Part shown: positions 32,131 through 40,804 of the stretch, piece after piece
How positions within the stretch are numbered: the first letter of the stretch is position 1
Layout of the letters: the number at the start of each line of letters is the position of its first letter
From: an uncultured Holophagaceae bacterium
Lineage (GTDB): Bacteria; Acidobacteriota; Holophagae; Holophagales; Holophagaceae
DNA: 64,000 bases
Direction: 5' to 3'
Assembly (NCBI GenBank): GCA_903857495.1
Contig: CAIOFF010000020.1
Span: 1 to 64,000, forward strand
Position numbers and translations under genes: made by a program
The notes under the pieces: model-generated
Told to the model about the DNA's origin: nothing
Database searches by the model: none
The model's input: only the letters and a program-made list of their open reading frames with translations

Positions 32131-33060
32131 ATGTCCCAAGCCCTGGTGCCCGCCCTGCTGAACCTCCTCTTCCGCGCCTTTGTGGTGCTCCTGCTGCCGC
32201 CGCTCATTCCCGGCCTCATCACCAAGATCAAGGCCTGGATGGCTGGCCGCTCCGGGCCGCCGGTGCTGCAGCTCTACTACGACCTGGCCAAGCTGGCCCG
32301 CAAGCAGGCGGTCTTCAGCCGGACCACCACCTGGGTCTTCCTGGCGGGCCCCGTGGGCACCGTGGCGGCGCTGCTGGTGGCCTCGCTGCTGATCCCGCTG
32401 GGGCACACCGCGCCGCTGCTCGCCTTCGAGGGCGACGTGATCCTCTTCGCCTACCTGCTTGGCCTCGGTCGGTTCCTCACGGTGCTTTCGGCCCTGGACA
32501 CAGGATCTGCCTTCGAGGGCATGGGCGCCGCGCGGGAAGTCTCCTTCAGCGCCCTGGCGGAGCCGGCGCTCTTCTTCGGTTTCGCGGCCCTGGCCCGGGC
32601 CACGGGCAGCCTGTCGCTCACGCCCATGCTGCAGTCCCACGGCATGTGGACCGCCGGGCATCTCTCGGGGCCGCTGATGCTGATCCTGGCCGGGTGGGGC
32701 ATCGTCTTCCTCGCCGAGAACTCCCGCATCCCGGTGGATGATCCCAACACGCACCTGGAGCTGACCATGATCCACGAGGTCATGGTGCTCGACCACTCGG
32801 GCCGTCCCCTGGCGCTGATCCTCTACGGAGCCAGCCTCAAGCTGGTGGTGCTGGGGGCCCTGCTGGTGGACCCCCTGCTGCCGGTGCTCAGCAAGGGCTG
32901 GCTGAACGGGCTGGCCTTCCTCGGCGGGATCACCCTGCTGGCGGTGGTGGTGGGCCTGGTGGAGAGCACCACGGCCCGCTTCCGCATGAACAAGGTGCCC
33001 CAGTTCCTGGTGGCGGGGGTGCTGGCCTCGGCCTTCGCCTTCCTGCTGCTGCTGGTCTAG
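32131..33060 (+). CDS. Ehr/hydrogenase-4 NuoH-like subunit (HyfC/HycD-like)
   Basis: A 309-residue membrane subunit of the NuoH/HycD family, which forms the junction between redox and pump modules. The family segments GSAFEGMGAAREVSFSALAEP and ENSRIPVDDPNTHLELTMIHE carry the acidic residues lining the quinone/ferredoxin-side cavity. An N-terminal RKQAVFSRTT loop also matches HycD. It begins 1 bp after the second HyfB-like gene and is followed 9 bp later by the HyfE-like gene. Confidence 0.9.
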   Translation: MSQALVPALLNLLFRAFVVLLLPPLIPGLITKIKAWMAGRSGPPVLQLYYDLAKLARKQAVFSRTTTWVFLAGPVGTVAALLVASLLIPLGHTAPLLAFEGDVILFAYLLGLGRFLTVLSALDTGSAFEGMGAAREVSFSALAEPALFFGFAALARATGSLSLTPMLQSHGMWTAGHLSGPLMLILAGWGIVFLAENSRIPVDDPNTHLELTMIHEVMVLDHSGRPLALILYGASLKLVVLGALLVDPLLPVLSKGWLNGLAFLGGITLLAVVVGLVESTTARFRMNKVPQFLVAGVLASAFAFLLLLV

Positions 33061-33069
33061 GAGGATCAG

Positions 33070-33705
33070 ATGTCCCCGGATTTCCTCATCGCCCTAACCA
33101 TGCTCACCAACTTCACCCTGGTGGCCACCAGCCGCGTCAACAAGGCCATCCAGCTGGCGGTCTTCCAGGGCATCCTCATGGGCCTCATCCCCCTGGCCAT
33201 GGGCCTCGGGAAGCACACGCACATCCTGCTGCTGGCCCTGGTCGCCATCGCGGTGAAGGGCGGGTTCATCCCCTACCTGTTCCGGCGTGCCCTGCGCCAG
33301 GTGAAGATCCGCCGCGAGGTGGATCCCTATGTGGGCTACACCGTGTCCCTGATGCTCTGCGCCGCCGGGACGGGGCTGAGCCTGGTGCTGGCCCACGCCC
33401 TGCCGCTCAAGGCCGGGACGACCCCGACCTTCCTGGTGCCCGCCGCCCTGGCCACGCTGTTCACGGGGTTCCTGCTGCTGGTGTCGCGGCGGACGGCCCT
33501 CACCCAGGTGGTGGGCTATCTGGTGTTGGAGAACGGCATCTACCTCTTCGGCCTGCTGCTGGTGGAGGAGATGCCGGTGCTGGTAGAGACGGGCATCCTG
33601 CTGGACCTCTTCGTGGGCGTGTTCGTGATGGGGATCGTGATCAACCACATCCACATGACCTTCGACTCCACGGACACGGGGTTCCTGGCTGAGCTGAAGG
33701 ACTGA
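33070..33705 (+). CDS. Ehr/hydrogenase-4 HyfE-like subunit
   Basis: A 211-residue membrane protein of the HyfE type, the hydrogenase-4 counterpart of NuoK. It contains a long hydrophobic array with GYLVLENGIYLFGLLL, whose glutamate matches the NuoK-like conserved acid, and VFVMGIVINHIHMTF near the end. A strong ribosome site (TAGGAGGATCAG) precedes the ATG. It lies between the HyfC-like and HyfF-like genes with gaps under 10 bp. Confidence 0.88.
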   Translation: MSPDFLIALTMLTNFTLVATSRVNKAIQLAVFQGILMGLIPLAMGLGKHTHILLLALVAIAVKGGFIPYLFRRALRQVKIRREVDPYVGYTVSLMLCAAGTGLSLVLAHALPLKAGTTPTFLVPAALATLFTGFLLLVSRRTALTQVVGYLVLENGIYLFGLLLVEEMPVLVETGILLDLFVGVFVMGIVINHIHMTFDSTDTGFLAELKD

Positions 33706-33708
33706 CCG

Positions 33709-35205
33709 ATGGCCCTGCTCCTCATCCTTCTCCCTCTGCTGGCGGCCGCGGTCGCCGTGTTCATCAAGGTGCCCGCGCTCCGGGTGCGGGTGCTGCCGGT
33801 GACGGCCCTGGTGCACCTCGGGCTGCTGCTGGTGGTGCTGCGCGGCTGGCGGGAGCTGCCTCTCAACGCCTGGCTCGGCCTGGACGCCCTGGGGGGCTGG
33901 GTGCTGCTGGTGATCAGCGTGCTGTTTACCATCTGCGCGCTCTACGCGCCGTCCTACCTGGCCCTGCGGCCCGACCGCGACCACCGGGTCTTCACCGTCT
34001 GCCTCCTCGCCTTTCTGGGCCTGGCCTCGCTGCTCTGCCTGGCCCGGCACCCCGGGGTGGCCTGGGTGGCCCTGGAGACCATGACGCTCACGACGGCCCC
34101 CCTGATCTACTTCAACCACAATCGCCACTCCGTCGAGGCCACCTGGAAGTATCTGGTCCTTGGCTCCGTGGGCATCGCCCTGGCGCTGCTGGGCACGCTC
34201 TTCGTGGCCTACGCGGCCCACATGGGCAACCTTGAGGAGCCCCTCCACTACACCCGCCTCATGGCCGAGGGCGAGCGGCTCTCGCGGCCCTGGCTCCGTG
34301 CAGGCTTTGTCCTGACCCTGGTGGGCTACGGCACCAAGATGGGCCTGGCCCCGCTGCACAGCTGGAAGCCCGATGCCTACGGCGAGACGCCGGGCATCGT
34401 GGGGGCCCTGCTGGCGGGCGGGGTCACGAGCTGCGCCTTCCTGGCCCTGCTCCGCATCTATGGGGTGGTGGCCGCCGCGGGGGAGGGGGCCTTCGCCCGG
34501 GAGCTCTTCCTCGGCTTCGGCATCCTCTCCATGGCCTGGGCCCTGGTCTTCATGGTGGGGCAGCTGGACTTCAAGCGGCTGCTGGCCTACTCCAGCGTCG
34601 AGCACATGGGCATCCTGGTCTTTGGCATCGGGATCGGCGGCCTGGCCGCGCGCTTCGCGCTGTTCCACCTGGCGGCGAACGCCCTGGTCAAGAGCGTGCT
34701 CTTCCTGTCCGCGGGCAACATCCACCGCAGCTATGCCAGCAAGCAGCTGCCCCAGGTGACCGGCGCCATCCGGCGCACGCCGGTCTCGGCGGGACTCTTC
34801 TTCCTGGGCTTCCTCGCCATCACCGGCCTGCCGCCCTTCGCGCCGTTCATCAGCGAGTTCAACATCGCCTCCGCGGCCCTCACCCTGGGACACCCCCTCG
34901 CCGGCACCCTGTTCCTGCTCCTGCTGGGCGGCATCTTCCTGACCATGAGCGACACGGTGATGCAGGTGGTCTTCGGCGTCCCCAGTCCCCAGCGGGTGCG
35001 GACCCCCTACAAGGACACCTTCGCCACCACGGCGCCCCTGGTGGTCGCCATGGTGCTGGCGCTGGGCCTCGGTCTGCACCTGCCCGCGCCCCTGCGGGCG
35101 ATGCTGGAGGCGGCTTCCCAGACCGTTGACGGAGGTCCCCCCGCCACGTCCGCAAAGGTGGCCGAGGCCCCGCGGGGTCTGGCCTTGATGGAGGTGCGCC
35201 CATGA
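33709..35205 (+). CDS. Ehr/hydrogenase-4 HyfF-like antiporter subunit
   Basis: A 498-residue NuoN/NuoL-like subunit of the HyfF type. Key elements are VALETMTLTTAPLIYF with the membrane glutamate, GTKMGLAPLHSWKPDAYGE with the channel lysine, and LLAYSSVEHMGILVFG. ANALVKSVLFLSAGNIH is typical of HyfF. It is the third antiporter-like subunit of the operon and overlaps the large-subunit gene by 4 bp (ATGA). Confidence 0.9.
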   Translation: MALLLILLPLLAAAVAVFIKVPALRVRVLPVTALVHLGLLLVVLRGWRELPLNAWLGLDALGGWVLLVISVLFTICALYAPSYLALRPDRDHRVFTVCLLAFLGLASLLCLARHPGVAWVALETMTLTTAPLIYFNHNRHSVEATWKYLVLGSVGIALALLGTLFVAYAAHMGNLEEPLHYTRLMAEGERLSRPWLRAGFVLTLVGYGTKMGLAPLHSWKPDAYGETPGIVGALLAGGVTSCAFLALLRIYGVVAAAGEGAFARELFLGFGILSMAWALVFMVGQLDFKRLLAYSSVEHMGILVFGIGIGGLAARFALFHLAANALVKSVLFLSAGNIHRSYASKQLPQVTGAIRRTPVSAGLFFLGFLAITGLPPFAPFISEFNIASAALTLGHPLAGTLFLLLLGGIFLTMSDTVMQVVFGVPSPQRVRTPYKDTFATTAPLVVAMVLALGLGLHLPAPLRAMLEAASQTVDGGPPATSAKVAEAPRGLALMEVRP

Positions 35206-36707
35206 CCCGCCGCGCCCTGAAGATCGTGAAGAACGGCCAGCCCCTGGCCCTGGCCGAGCTGGCCCCGCTGGCCGTCGCCGACTTCCGGGACGCGATCCTC
35301 GCGGCGGTGCACGAGGGGGATCGTCTGGCCTGTCTCTGCGCGGACGCGCAGCTCCGGCTCTTCGCGGTGCTGGCGGATGACGCGGGCAAGACGCTGCGCG
35401 TGGCCCGCACCCAGCTGGACCAGCCCAGGTATCCGGCCCTGACGCCGGCCTGCCCCCAGGCCCACCTGTTCGAGCGGGAGCTGGCGGAGCAGTACGGCAT
35501 CGTTCCCGAGGGGCATCCCTGGCTGAAGCCCGTGCGCTACCACCGGCCCTGGACGGGCGGCGAGTCCCAGCCGCAGCCCCTGCCCGGGGTGATGGACTTC
35601 TACCGGGTGGAGGGCGACGAGGTGCATGAGGTCGCCGTGGGTCCGGTGCATGCGGGCGTCATCGAACCCGGGCACTTCCGCTTCCAGTGCCACGGCGAGA
35701 CGGTCTTCCACCTGGAGATCGCCCTGGGCTACCAGCACCGCGGCGTGGAGCAGGCCCTGGAGGGCGGGCCCCACCCCCTCAGCCTCAAGCAGGCGGAGAC
35801 CGCTGCCGGGGACACCAGCATCGCCCATGTCTGGGCCTACTGCCGGAACCTTGAGGGCCTGGCTGGGGTTAAGGTGTCCACCCGGGCGGACCGGGTGCGC
35901 GGCGTGGCGCTGGAGCTGGAGCGGGCCGCCAACCATGTGGGCGACCTGGGTGCGCTCTCGGGAGATGTGGGCTTCCTGCCCACGGCTTCCTTCTGCGGCC
36001 GCCTCCGGGGCGACTGGCTGAACCTGAGCGCCGAGGTCTGCGGCAGCCGCCTGGGCCGGAACTGGCTGCGGCCCGGGGGTCTCCAGCACGACCTGGACCA
36101 CGCCCTGGCCGAACGCCTGCTGCCCCGGCTTGAAAAGGCCTGGGTCGAGACCCAGGACGCGCTGGAGCTGCTCTGGGGCGCGGCCTCGGCCATGATCCGC
36201 TTCGAGGTGGCGGGGCACCTGACGCCGGTCCAGGCCCGGGAGATCGGGCTGGTGGGAGTCCCGGCCCGGGCCTGCGGGATCTCCCTGGACGTGCGCCATG
36301 ACCATCCCTTCGGCCCCTACAAGGACCATGCGGTGGTGTCGGTGCTGGCCGAGAGTGGCAACGTCCACAGCCGGGCCTGGGTGCGGTGGCGCGAGCTCTC
36401 CGAGAGTCACCGCTACCTGGCCGCGGCCCTGAAGGACCTGGGTCACACGCCCTGCGATCCGAAGCCGTTACCCCTGCCCGGGCTGGCGGCTGACTGCCTC
36501 TGCGTCTCCCTGATCGAAGGCTGGCGCGGCGAGGTGCTGCACCTGGCGATCACGGATGGCGGGGGACGCTTCGCGCGCTACAAGATCGTGGACCCCTCCT
36601 TCCACAACTGGTTCGGGCTGGCGCTGGCCCTGCGGGGCGAGCAGATCTCGGATTTCCCCCTCTGCAACAAGAGCTTCAATCTCTCCTACTGCGGCCACGA
36701 CCTGTGA
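35202..36707 (+). CDS. Ehr large subunit, NuoCD/HycE-like, [NiFe] ligands lost
   Basis: A 501-residue fusion of a NuoC-like domain (about 1-120) and a NuoD/HycE-like domain. FRFQCHGETVFHLEIALGYQHRGVE is typical of the family. Active group 4 hydrogenases bind NiFe through RxCGxC and DPCxxC. Here the first site reads TAAGDTSIAH (residues 200-209): Gly203 and His209 are kept, but both cysteines are replaced by Ala202 and Thr205. The second reads FNLSYC (492-497), keeping only Cys497. It therefore should not bind NiFe and belongs with energy-converting-hydrogenase-related (Ehr) complexes of unknown reaction. No hyp maturation or fdh genes occur in the window. Confidence 0.9.
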   Translation: MTRRALKIVKNGQPLALAELAPLAVADFRDAILAAVHEGDRLACLCADAQLRLFAVLADDAGKTLRVARTQLDQPRYPALTPACPQAHLFERELAEQYGIVPEGHPWLKPVRYHRPWTGGESQPQPLPGVMDFYRVEGDEVHEVAVGPVHAGVIEPGHFRFQCHGETVFHLEIALGYQHRGVEQALEGGPHPLSLKQAETAAGDTSIAHVWAYCRNLEGLAGVKVSTRADRVRGVALELERAANHVGDLGALSGDVGFLPTASFCGRLRGDWLNLSAEVCGSRLGRNWLRPGGLQHDLDHALAERLLPRLEKAWVETQDALELLWGAASAMIRFEVAGHLTPVQAREIGLVGVPARACGISLDVRHDHPFGPYKDHAVVSVLAESGNVHSRAWVRWRELSESHRYLAAALKDLGHTPCDPKPLPLPGLAADCLCVSLIEGWRGEVLHLAITDGGGRFARYKIVDPSFHNWFGLALALRGEQISDFPLCNKSFNLSYCGHDL

Positions 36708-36714
36708 GGAAGCC

Positions 36715-37485
36715 ATGATGCACATCCTGCTTTCCCGCTGGCGTCAGGGCCACCGCACCCTCCCTTATCCCAAGGAGCTGCCAGACCTCCCGGCCCGCTT
36801 CCAGGGCCTGCCCCGAATCGAGGCGGCGAAGTGTCCGGAGGCGTGTCGCCTCTGCGCGGAGGCCTGTCCCGTGGCAGCCATCGGCTTCGGTCCTGGCGGA
36901 CCCAGCCTGGACCTGGGCCGCTGCGTGTTCTGTCCCGCCTGCGTCGAGGCCTGCCCCGAGGGCGCCCTCGCCTTCACCGGGGACCACCGCCTGGCCACCA
37001 ACACCCGTGAGGCCCTGGTCACGACCGGGGCCGACCGCTACGCCCGCGCCGAGGCCCTGGGCGCGGAGCTCAAGCGCGTGCTGGGGCGGTCCCTGAAACT
37101 GCGGGTGGTGAGCGCGGGCGGCTGCAACGGCTGCGAGGTGGATGTGAACGTTCTGGGGACGCTGGCCTGGGACCTGGGGCGCTTCGGGATCCAGTACGTG
37201 GCCTCGCCGCGGCATGCCGATGGCCTGCTGGTCACGGGGCCGGTCACCCGCAACATGGAGCTGGCCCTGCGGAAGACCTACGACGCGGTGCCCGGACCCA
37301 AGATCGTTATCGCCGTGGGCGCCTGCGCCATCCAGGGCGGCCCCTACTGCTACCGGGAGGAGCAGCTGGGCGGTGTCGGCAGCGTGCTGCCCGTGGACCT
37401 CTACATCCCCGGCTGTCCGCCCCACCCGCTGACCATCCTGGATGGGCTGCTGCGGCTGCTCGGAAAACTGAACGAGCCCCAGTGA
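36715..37485 (+). CDS. Ehr fused ferredoxin-small subunit (HyfH-HyfI-like)
   Basis: A 256-residue fusion of a two-cluster ferredoxin and a NuoB-like small subunit, which are normally separate genes (hyfH/hycF and hyfI/hycG). Residues 40, 44, 47, 51 and 70, 73, 76, 80 are cysteines for two [4Fe-4S] clusters. Cysteines 137, 140, 204 and 234 (GGCNGC, GACAIQG, PGCPPHP) ligate the proximal cluster. The fusion gives a short electron wire from a soluble donor to the altered large subunit. Start is ATG at 36715 or 36718, after GAGGA. It is the last gene of the operon. Confidence 0.9.
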   Translation: MMHILLSRWRQGHRTLPYPKELPDLPARFQGLPRIEAAKCPEACRLCAEACPVAAIGFGPGGPSLDLGRCVFCPACVEACPEGALAFTGDHRLATNTREALVTTGADRYARAEALGAELKRVLGRSLKLRVVSAGGCNGCEVDVNVLGTLAWDLGRFGIQYVASPRHADGLLVTGPVTRNMELALRKTYDAVPGPKIVIAVGACAIQGGPYCYREEQLGGVGSVLPVDLYIPGCPPHPLTILDGLLRLLGKLNEPQ

Positions 37486-37519
37486 GGCGGTAAGCCATCA
37501 GATCACGTTCAGCCGCCTC
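37484..37519 (+). terminator. Inverted repeat after Ehr operon
   Basis: GAGGCGG (37484-37490) and CCGCCTC (37513-37519) form a perfect 7-bp stem with a 22-nt loop that begins at the stop codon of the last Ehr gene. There is no T-tract, so it is only a possible terminator or 3' stabilising hairpin. Confidence 0.35.
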
Positions 37520-37704
37520 CATTCAACATTCGGCGGTTGGCACCCAACGTTAGGCGCGGCGCTCAGGTGCGCAAGAAAAACTCATATGTCCCATGGATTT
37601 TGCCGATGGGACATCAAGCAGATCCAGTTCTGCCGAAAGAACAAACTCACGCACATCAACCTGATCAGGGATGGAGCCTTGTTCCCCAATCTCATGGAGG
37701 AGAT
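37520..37704 (+). promoter_or_regulatory. AT-richer leader with hairpins and GTTAGGC core
   Basis: This gap precedes the small repeat-protein gene and is visibly less GC-rich than the flanks. It has a small hairpin GTTGG/CCAAC (37536-37548) abutting GTTAGGC (37549-37555), which fits the GTTRRRY core of integron attC sites. It also has a perfect 9-bp inverted repeat ATGTCCCAT/ATGGGACAT (37586-37594 and 37606-37614, 11-nt loop). GGAGGA lies just before the ATG at 37705. No promoter or known riboswitch was recognised. Confidence 0.45.
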
Positions 37705-38286
37705 ATGTCCAGTTTCAGCATTGCCGCTAATTCTCGTTCGATGCCACAGATCAACCAGAGCCAGATGGCGAAGATGGCCCAGATGAAGAGCCAATTCGAT
37801 CAGCTTGGCAAAGCGCTGGATTCGGGCGACCTAACGGCGGCCAAACAAGCCTACAGCGCCATTCAACAAAACGCTCCGCAGGGAGCGGGTGATCAGGGCC
37901 CCATGGCCCAAATGAAGAGCAAGATCGATCAACTTGGCCAGGCATTGGATTCAGGGGATCTTGCAGCCGCAAAAACGGCCTACAGCGCCATTCAGCAGAG
38001 CGCTCCCAAAGGAGGGCCCAAGGGCGCTCCTCCTGCTGGCGGCGGTGCCCCGCCTTCGACCGGAGCCACCTCGTCTGCTTCTGGAGGCAAATCCTCCAGT
38101 TCTTCAATCAGCACGGACCCCATGGATTTGAATGGCGATGGTACGGTTTCTGCCCCTGAAAAGTTGATCTACTCCATCACACATCCTGATGTGACAAAGA
38201 AGGACTCAGATGGTGCAAAGGCCCAGGAACAGGCTCAAGACACGAGTTCTACGCAGGCGAAAACGAAAGTAGATACCTATGCCTAA
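37705..38286 (+). CDS. Small repeat protein with EF-hand-like motif, island gene
   Basis: A 193-residue hydrophilic protein without a signal peptide. Two near-identical repeats of about 40 residues (MKSQFDQLGKALDSGDLTAA then QAYSAIQQ, and MKSKIDQLGQALDSGDLAAA) are followed by a Gly/Pro/Ser-rich linker and DLNGDGTVSAPEKL, which fits a calcium-binding EF-hand or dockerin-type loop. The start MSSFSIAAN has an excellent GGAGGA site; an upstream in-frame ATG does not. Codon use and base composition differ from the neighbours, which suggests transfer. The LGxALxSGxLxAAxxAY repeat is seen in uncharacterised proteins of several phyla, as I recall. Function is unknown. Confidence 0.75.
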   Translation: MSSFSIAANSRSMPQINQSQMAKMAQMKSQFDQLGKALDSGDLTAAKQAYSAIQQNAPQGAGDQGPMAQMKSKIDQLGQALDSGDLAAAKTAYSAIQQSAPKGGPKGAPPAGGGAPPSTGATSSASGGKSSSSSISTDPMDLNGDGTVSAPEKLIYSITHPDVTKKDSDGAKAQEQAQDTSSTQAKTKVDTYA

Positions 38287-38329
38287 CCTGCCGCGCCAAG
38301 GACAACCTCCGATTCATCGAGGGTTGGGC
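38281..38329 (+). other. Possible attC-like site overlapping the stop codon
   Basis: GCCTAAC (38281-38287) overlaps the stop codon and fits the RYYYAAC attC core; GTTGGGC (38323-38329) fits GTTRRRY. An inner bulged stem CCTC(c)GAT/ATCGAGG (38306-38322) lies between them. The 49-bp span is shorter and less symmetrical than a standard attC, and no integrase gene is present, so this is tentative. Confidence 0.3.
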
Positions 38330-38417
38330 AAGGGCAAGAGGAGTTGACCTTCAACCTGAATCCAAGACGGGCCAGAACCTACGTGACCCAGCAAGAGTGC
38401 GAGGCCGTGGAGACGGT

Positions 38418-38454
38418 CAATCTAATGGCTCTTAAGGGGCCATTAGATTGTTTT
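38418..38454. terminator. Strong (bidirectional) intrinsic terminator
   Basis: CAATCTAATGGC (38418-38429) and GCCATTAGATTG (38439-38450) form a perfect 12-bp stem with a 9-nt loop, followed by TTTT on the + strand. It ends transcription of the small island gene and could also stop leftward transcription past gdhA. The rest of 38330-38550 holds no reading frame or RNA that I recognise. Confidence 0.8.
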
Positions 38455-38550
38455 CCAGGGGGGTGTTCCCTGCCCTTGGGTTCCTTAACTGAACCGCATT
38501 ACCGCTGAGGCGGGGCTCTTTCGGTTTTGCAGCCTTGGACTGAAGGTTGG

Positions 38551-39804
<1,254 letters not shown>

Positions 39805-39816
39805 CGACAGCTTCTC

Positions 39817-40173
39817 CTAGGGGTGAGTCTCAGCGGGCAGTTCCAGCTCCTGGCCCGCGCTCCACAGCCCTTCCAGGTTGTAGTGGCGGCGAGTCTCCTC
39901 ATCCATGACGTGCACGACCAGGTTGCCGTAGTCCAGGAGGACCCAGTTGCCGTTCGCTTCGCCTTCGCGGGAGATGGGGCGCTCCCCGGTCTCCTTGAGG
40001 GCGTCCTCGACGGCCTCAGCGATGGCGCGGTTCTGGCGGTCGCTGCCGCCGCTCATGAAGGCGAAGGTGTCCGTAAAGCTGGCAATGGCCCCGACGTCCA
40101 CGAGGCGGATTCGGGAAGCTTTCTTGGACCGGGCGGCCTCTACGACGGTAGCGAGCCGGGAATCAAGGGTCAT
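39817..40173 (-). CDS. rsfS: Ribosomal silencing factor RsfS
   Basis: A 118-residue protein of the RsfS/YbeB/Iojap family that binds L14 on the 50S subunit and blocks subunit joining in poor growth. Visible family elements are DVGAIASFTDTFAFMSG, SDRQNRAIAEAV and NWVLLDYGNLVVHVMDEETRRHYNLEGLW (central part only). The start MTLDSRLA matches family length; the frame is open further upstream but not homologous. It follows nadD by 16 bp, the common obgE-nadD-rsfS order. Confidence 0.93.
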   Translation of the reverse strand: MTLDSRLATVVEAARSKKASRIRLVDVGAIASFTDTFAFMSGGSDRQNRAIAEAVEDALKETGERPISREGEANGNWVLLDYGNLVVHVMDEETRRHYNLEGLWSAGQELELPAETHP

Positions 40174-40189
40174 GCGGTCTCCAGAGCAG

Positions 40190-40804
40190 CTAACGATACA
40201 GTTTTTCGGCGGAAATGGTGCGGAGAACTTGCGGGGGCAGACCACCGGGGTCGTCCTGGGGCGCGGCCTGGAGCCGGTGGCGGAGGTCCGTGGAGGCCAG
40301 GTCCAGGGCCGTGCTGGGCAGGGCCACGACCTCGCCCGCCGCCCCGCTCCAGCGGTCCTTGATGGAAATTCCCGGCAGTCCGGGCACCTCGAAGGGGGCT
40401 CCGGGACGCTTAGCCACGGCCGCGGAGGCCAGCTTGAAGACGCGCTCGACCCGGCGCCACTCGGGCAGCCCCGGCAGCTGATCGCTGCCCATGATGAGGA
40501 TCCAGGCGTTGCCAGGTTCCCGCAGGGCCAGGGCTTCCAGGGTCTCCACGGTGTAGCTTGAGCCGCCGCGCTCGAGCTCGAGTGTCTCCACGTGGCAGCG
40601 CAGGTCGAAGCCTTCCAAGGCCTGGGTCAGCAGCCGGTAGCGGGCTTCCTGGGCGGGGCCGCCCGGATCCGGCTTGTGGGGACTCAGGGCCGTGGGCACG
40701 AAGCGCAGCTCGTCGAGCTCCAGGTGATCGAGGGCCAGGCGGGCGAGCTTGAGGTGACCGTCATGCGGCGGATTGAAGGCTCCGCCGAGCAGTCCGATGC
40801 GCAC
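40190..40804 (-). CDS. nadD: Nicotinate-mononucleotide adenylyltransferase
   Basis: A 204-residue nucleotidyltransferase making nicotinic acid adenine dinucleotide for NAD synthesis. The N-terminal GGAFNPPHDGHL holds the HxGH motif, with SPHK near residue 43 and a C-terminal IKDRWSGA segment in place of the usual ISSTxIR. That last element is weak, so the C terminus is somewhat divergent. It overlaps the obgE stop by one base. Confidence 0.9.
   Translation of the reverse strand: MRIGLLGGAFNPPHDGHLKLARLALDHLELDELRFVPTALSPHKPDPGGPAQEARYRLLTQALEGFDLRCHVETLELERGGSSYTVETLEALALREPGNAWILIMGSDQLPGLPEWRRVERVFKLASAAVAKRPGAPFEVPGLPGISIKDRWSGAAGEVVALPSTALDLASTDLRHRLQAAPQDDPGGLPPQVLRTISAEKLYR

Noticed and set aside
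35202-36707. Active [NiFe] hydrogenase large subunit
   Set aside because: The first cysteine pair is replaced by Ala202 and Thr205 and only one cysteine of the second pair remains, so NiFe binding is not expected.
37537-37704. Upstream start for the island protein
   Set aside because: It would add 56 residues that read through the leader hairpins, has no ribosome site, and GGAGGA sits right before 37705.
37486-38550. tRNA or other structured RNA gene in the island gaps
   Set aside because: No cloverleaf or known RNA motif could be drawn; only the hairpins listed are present.
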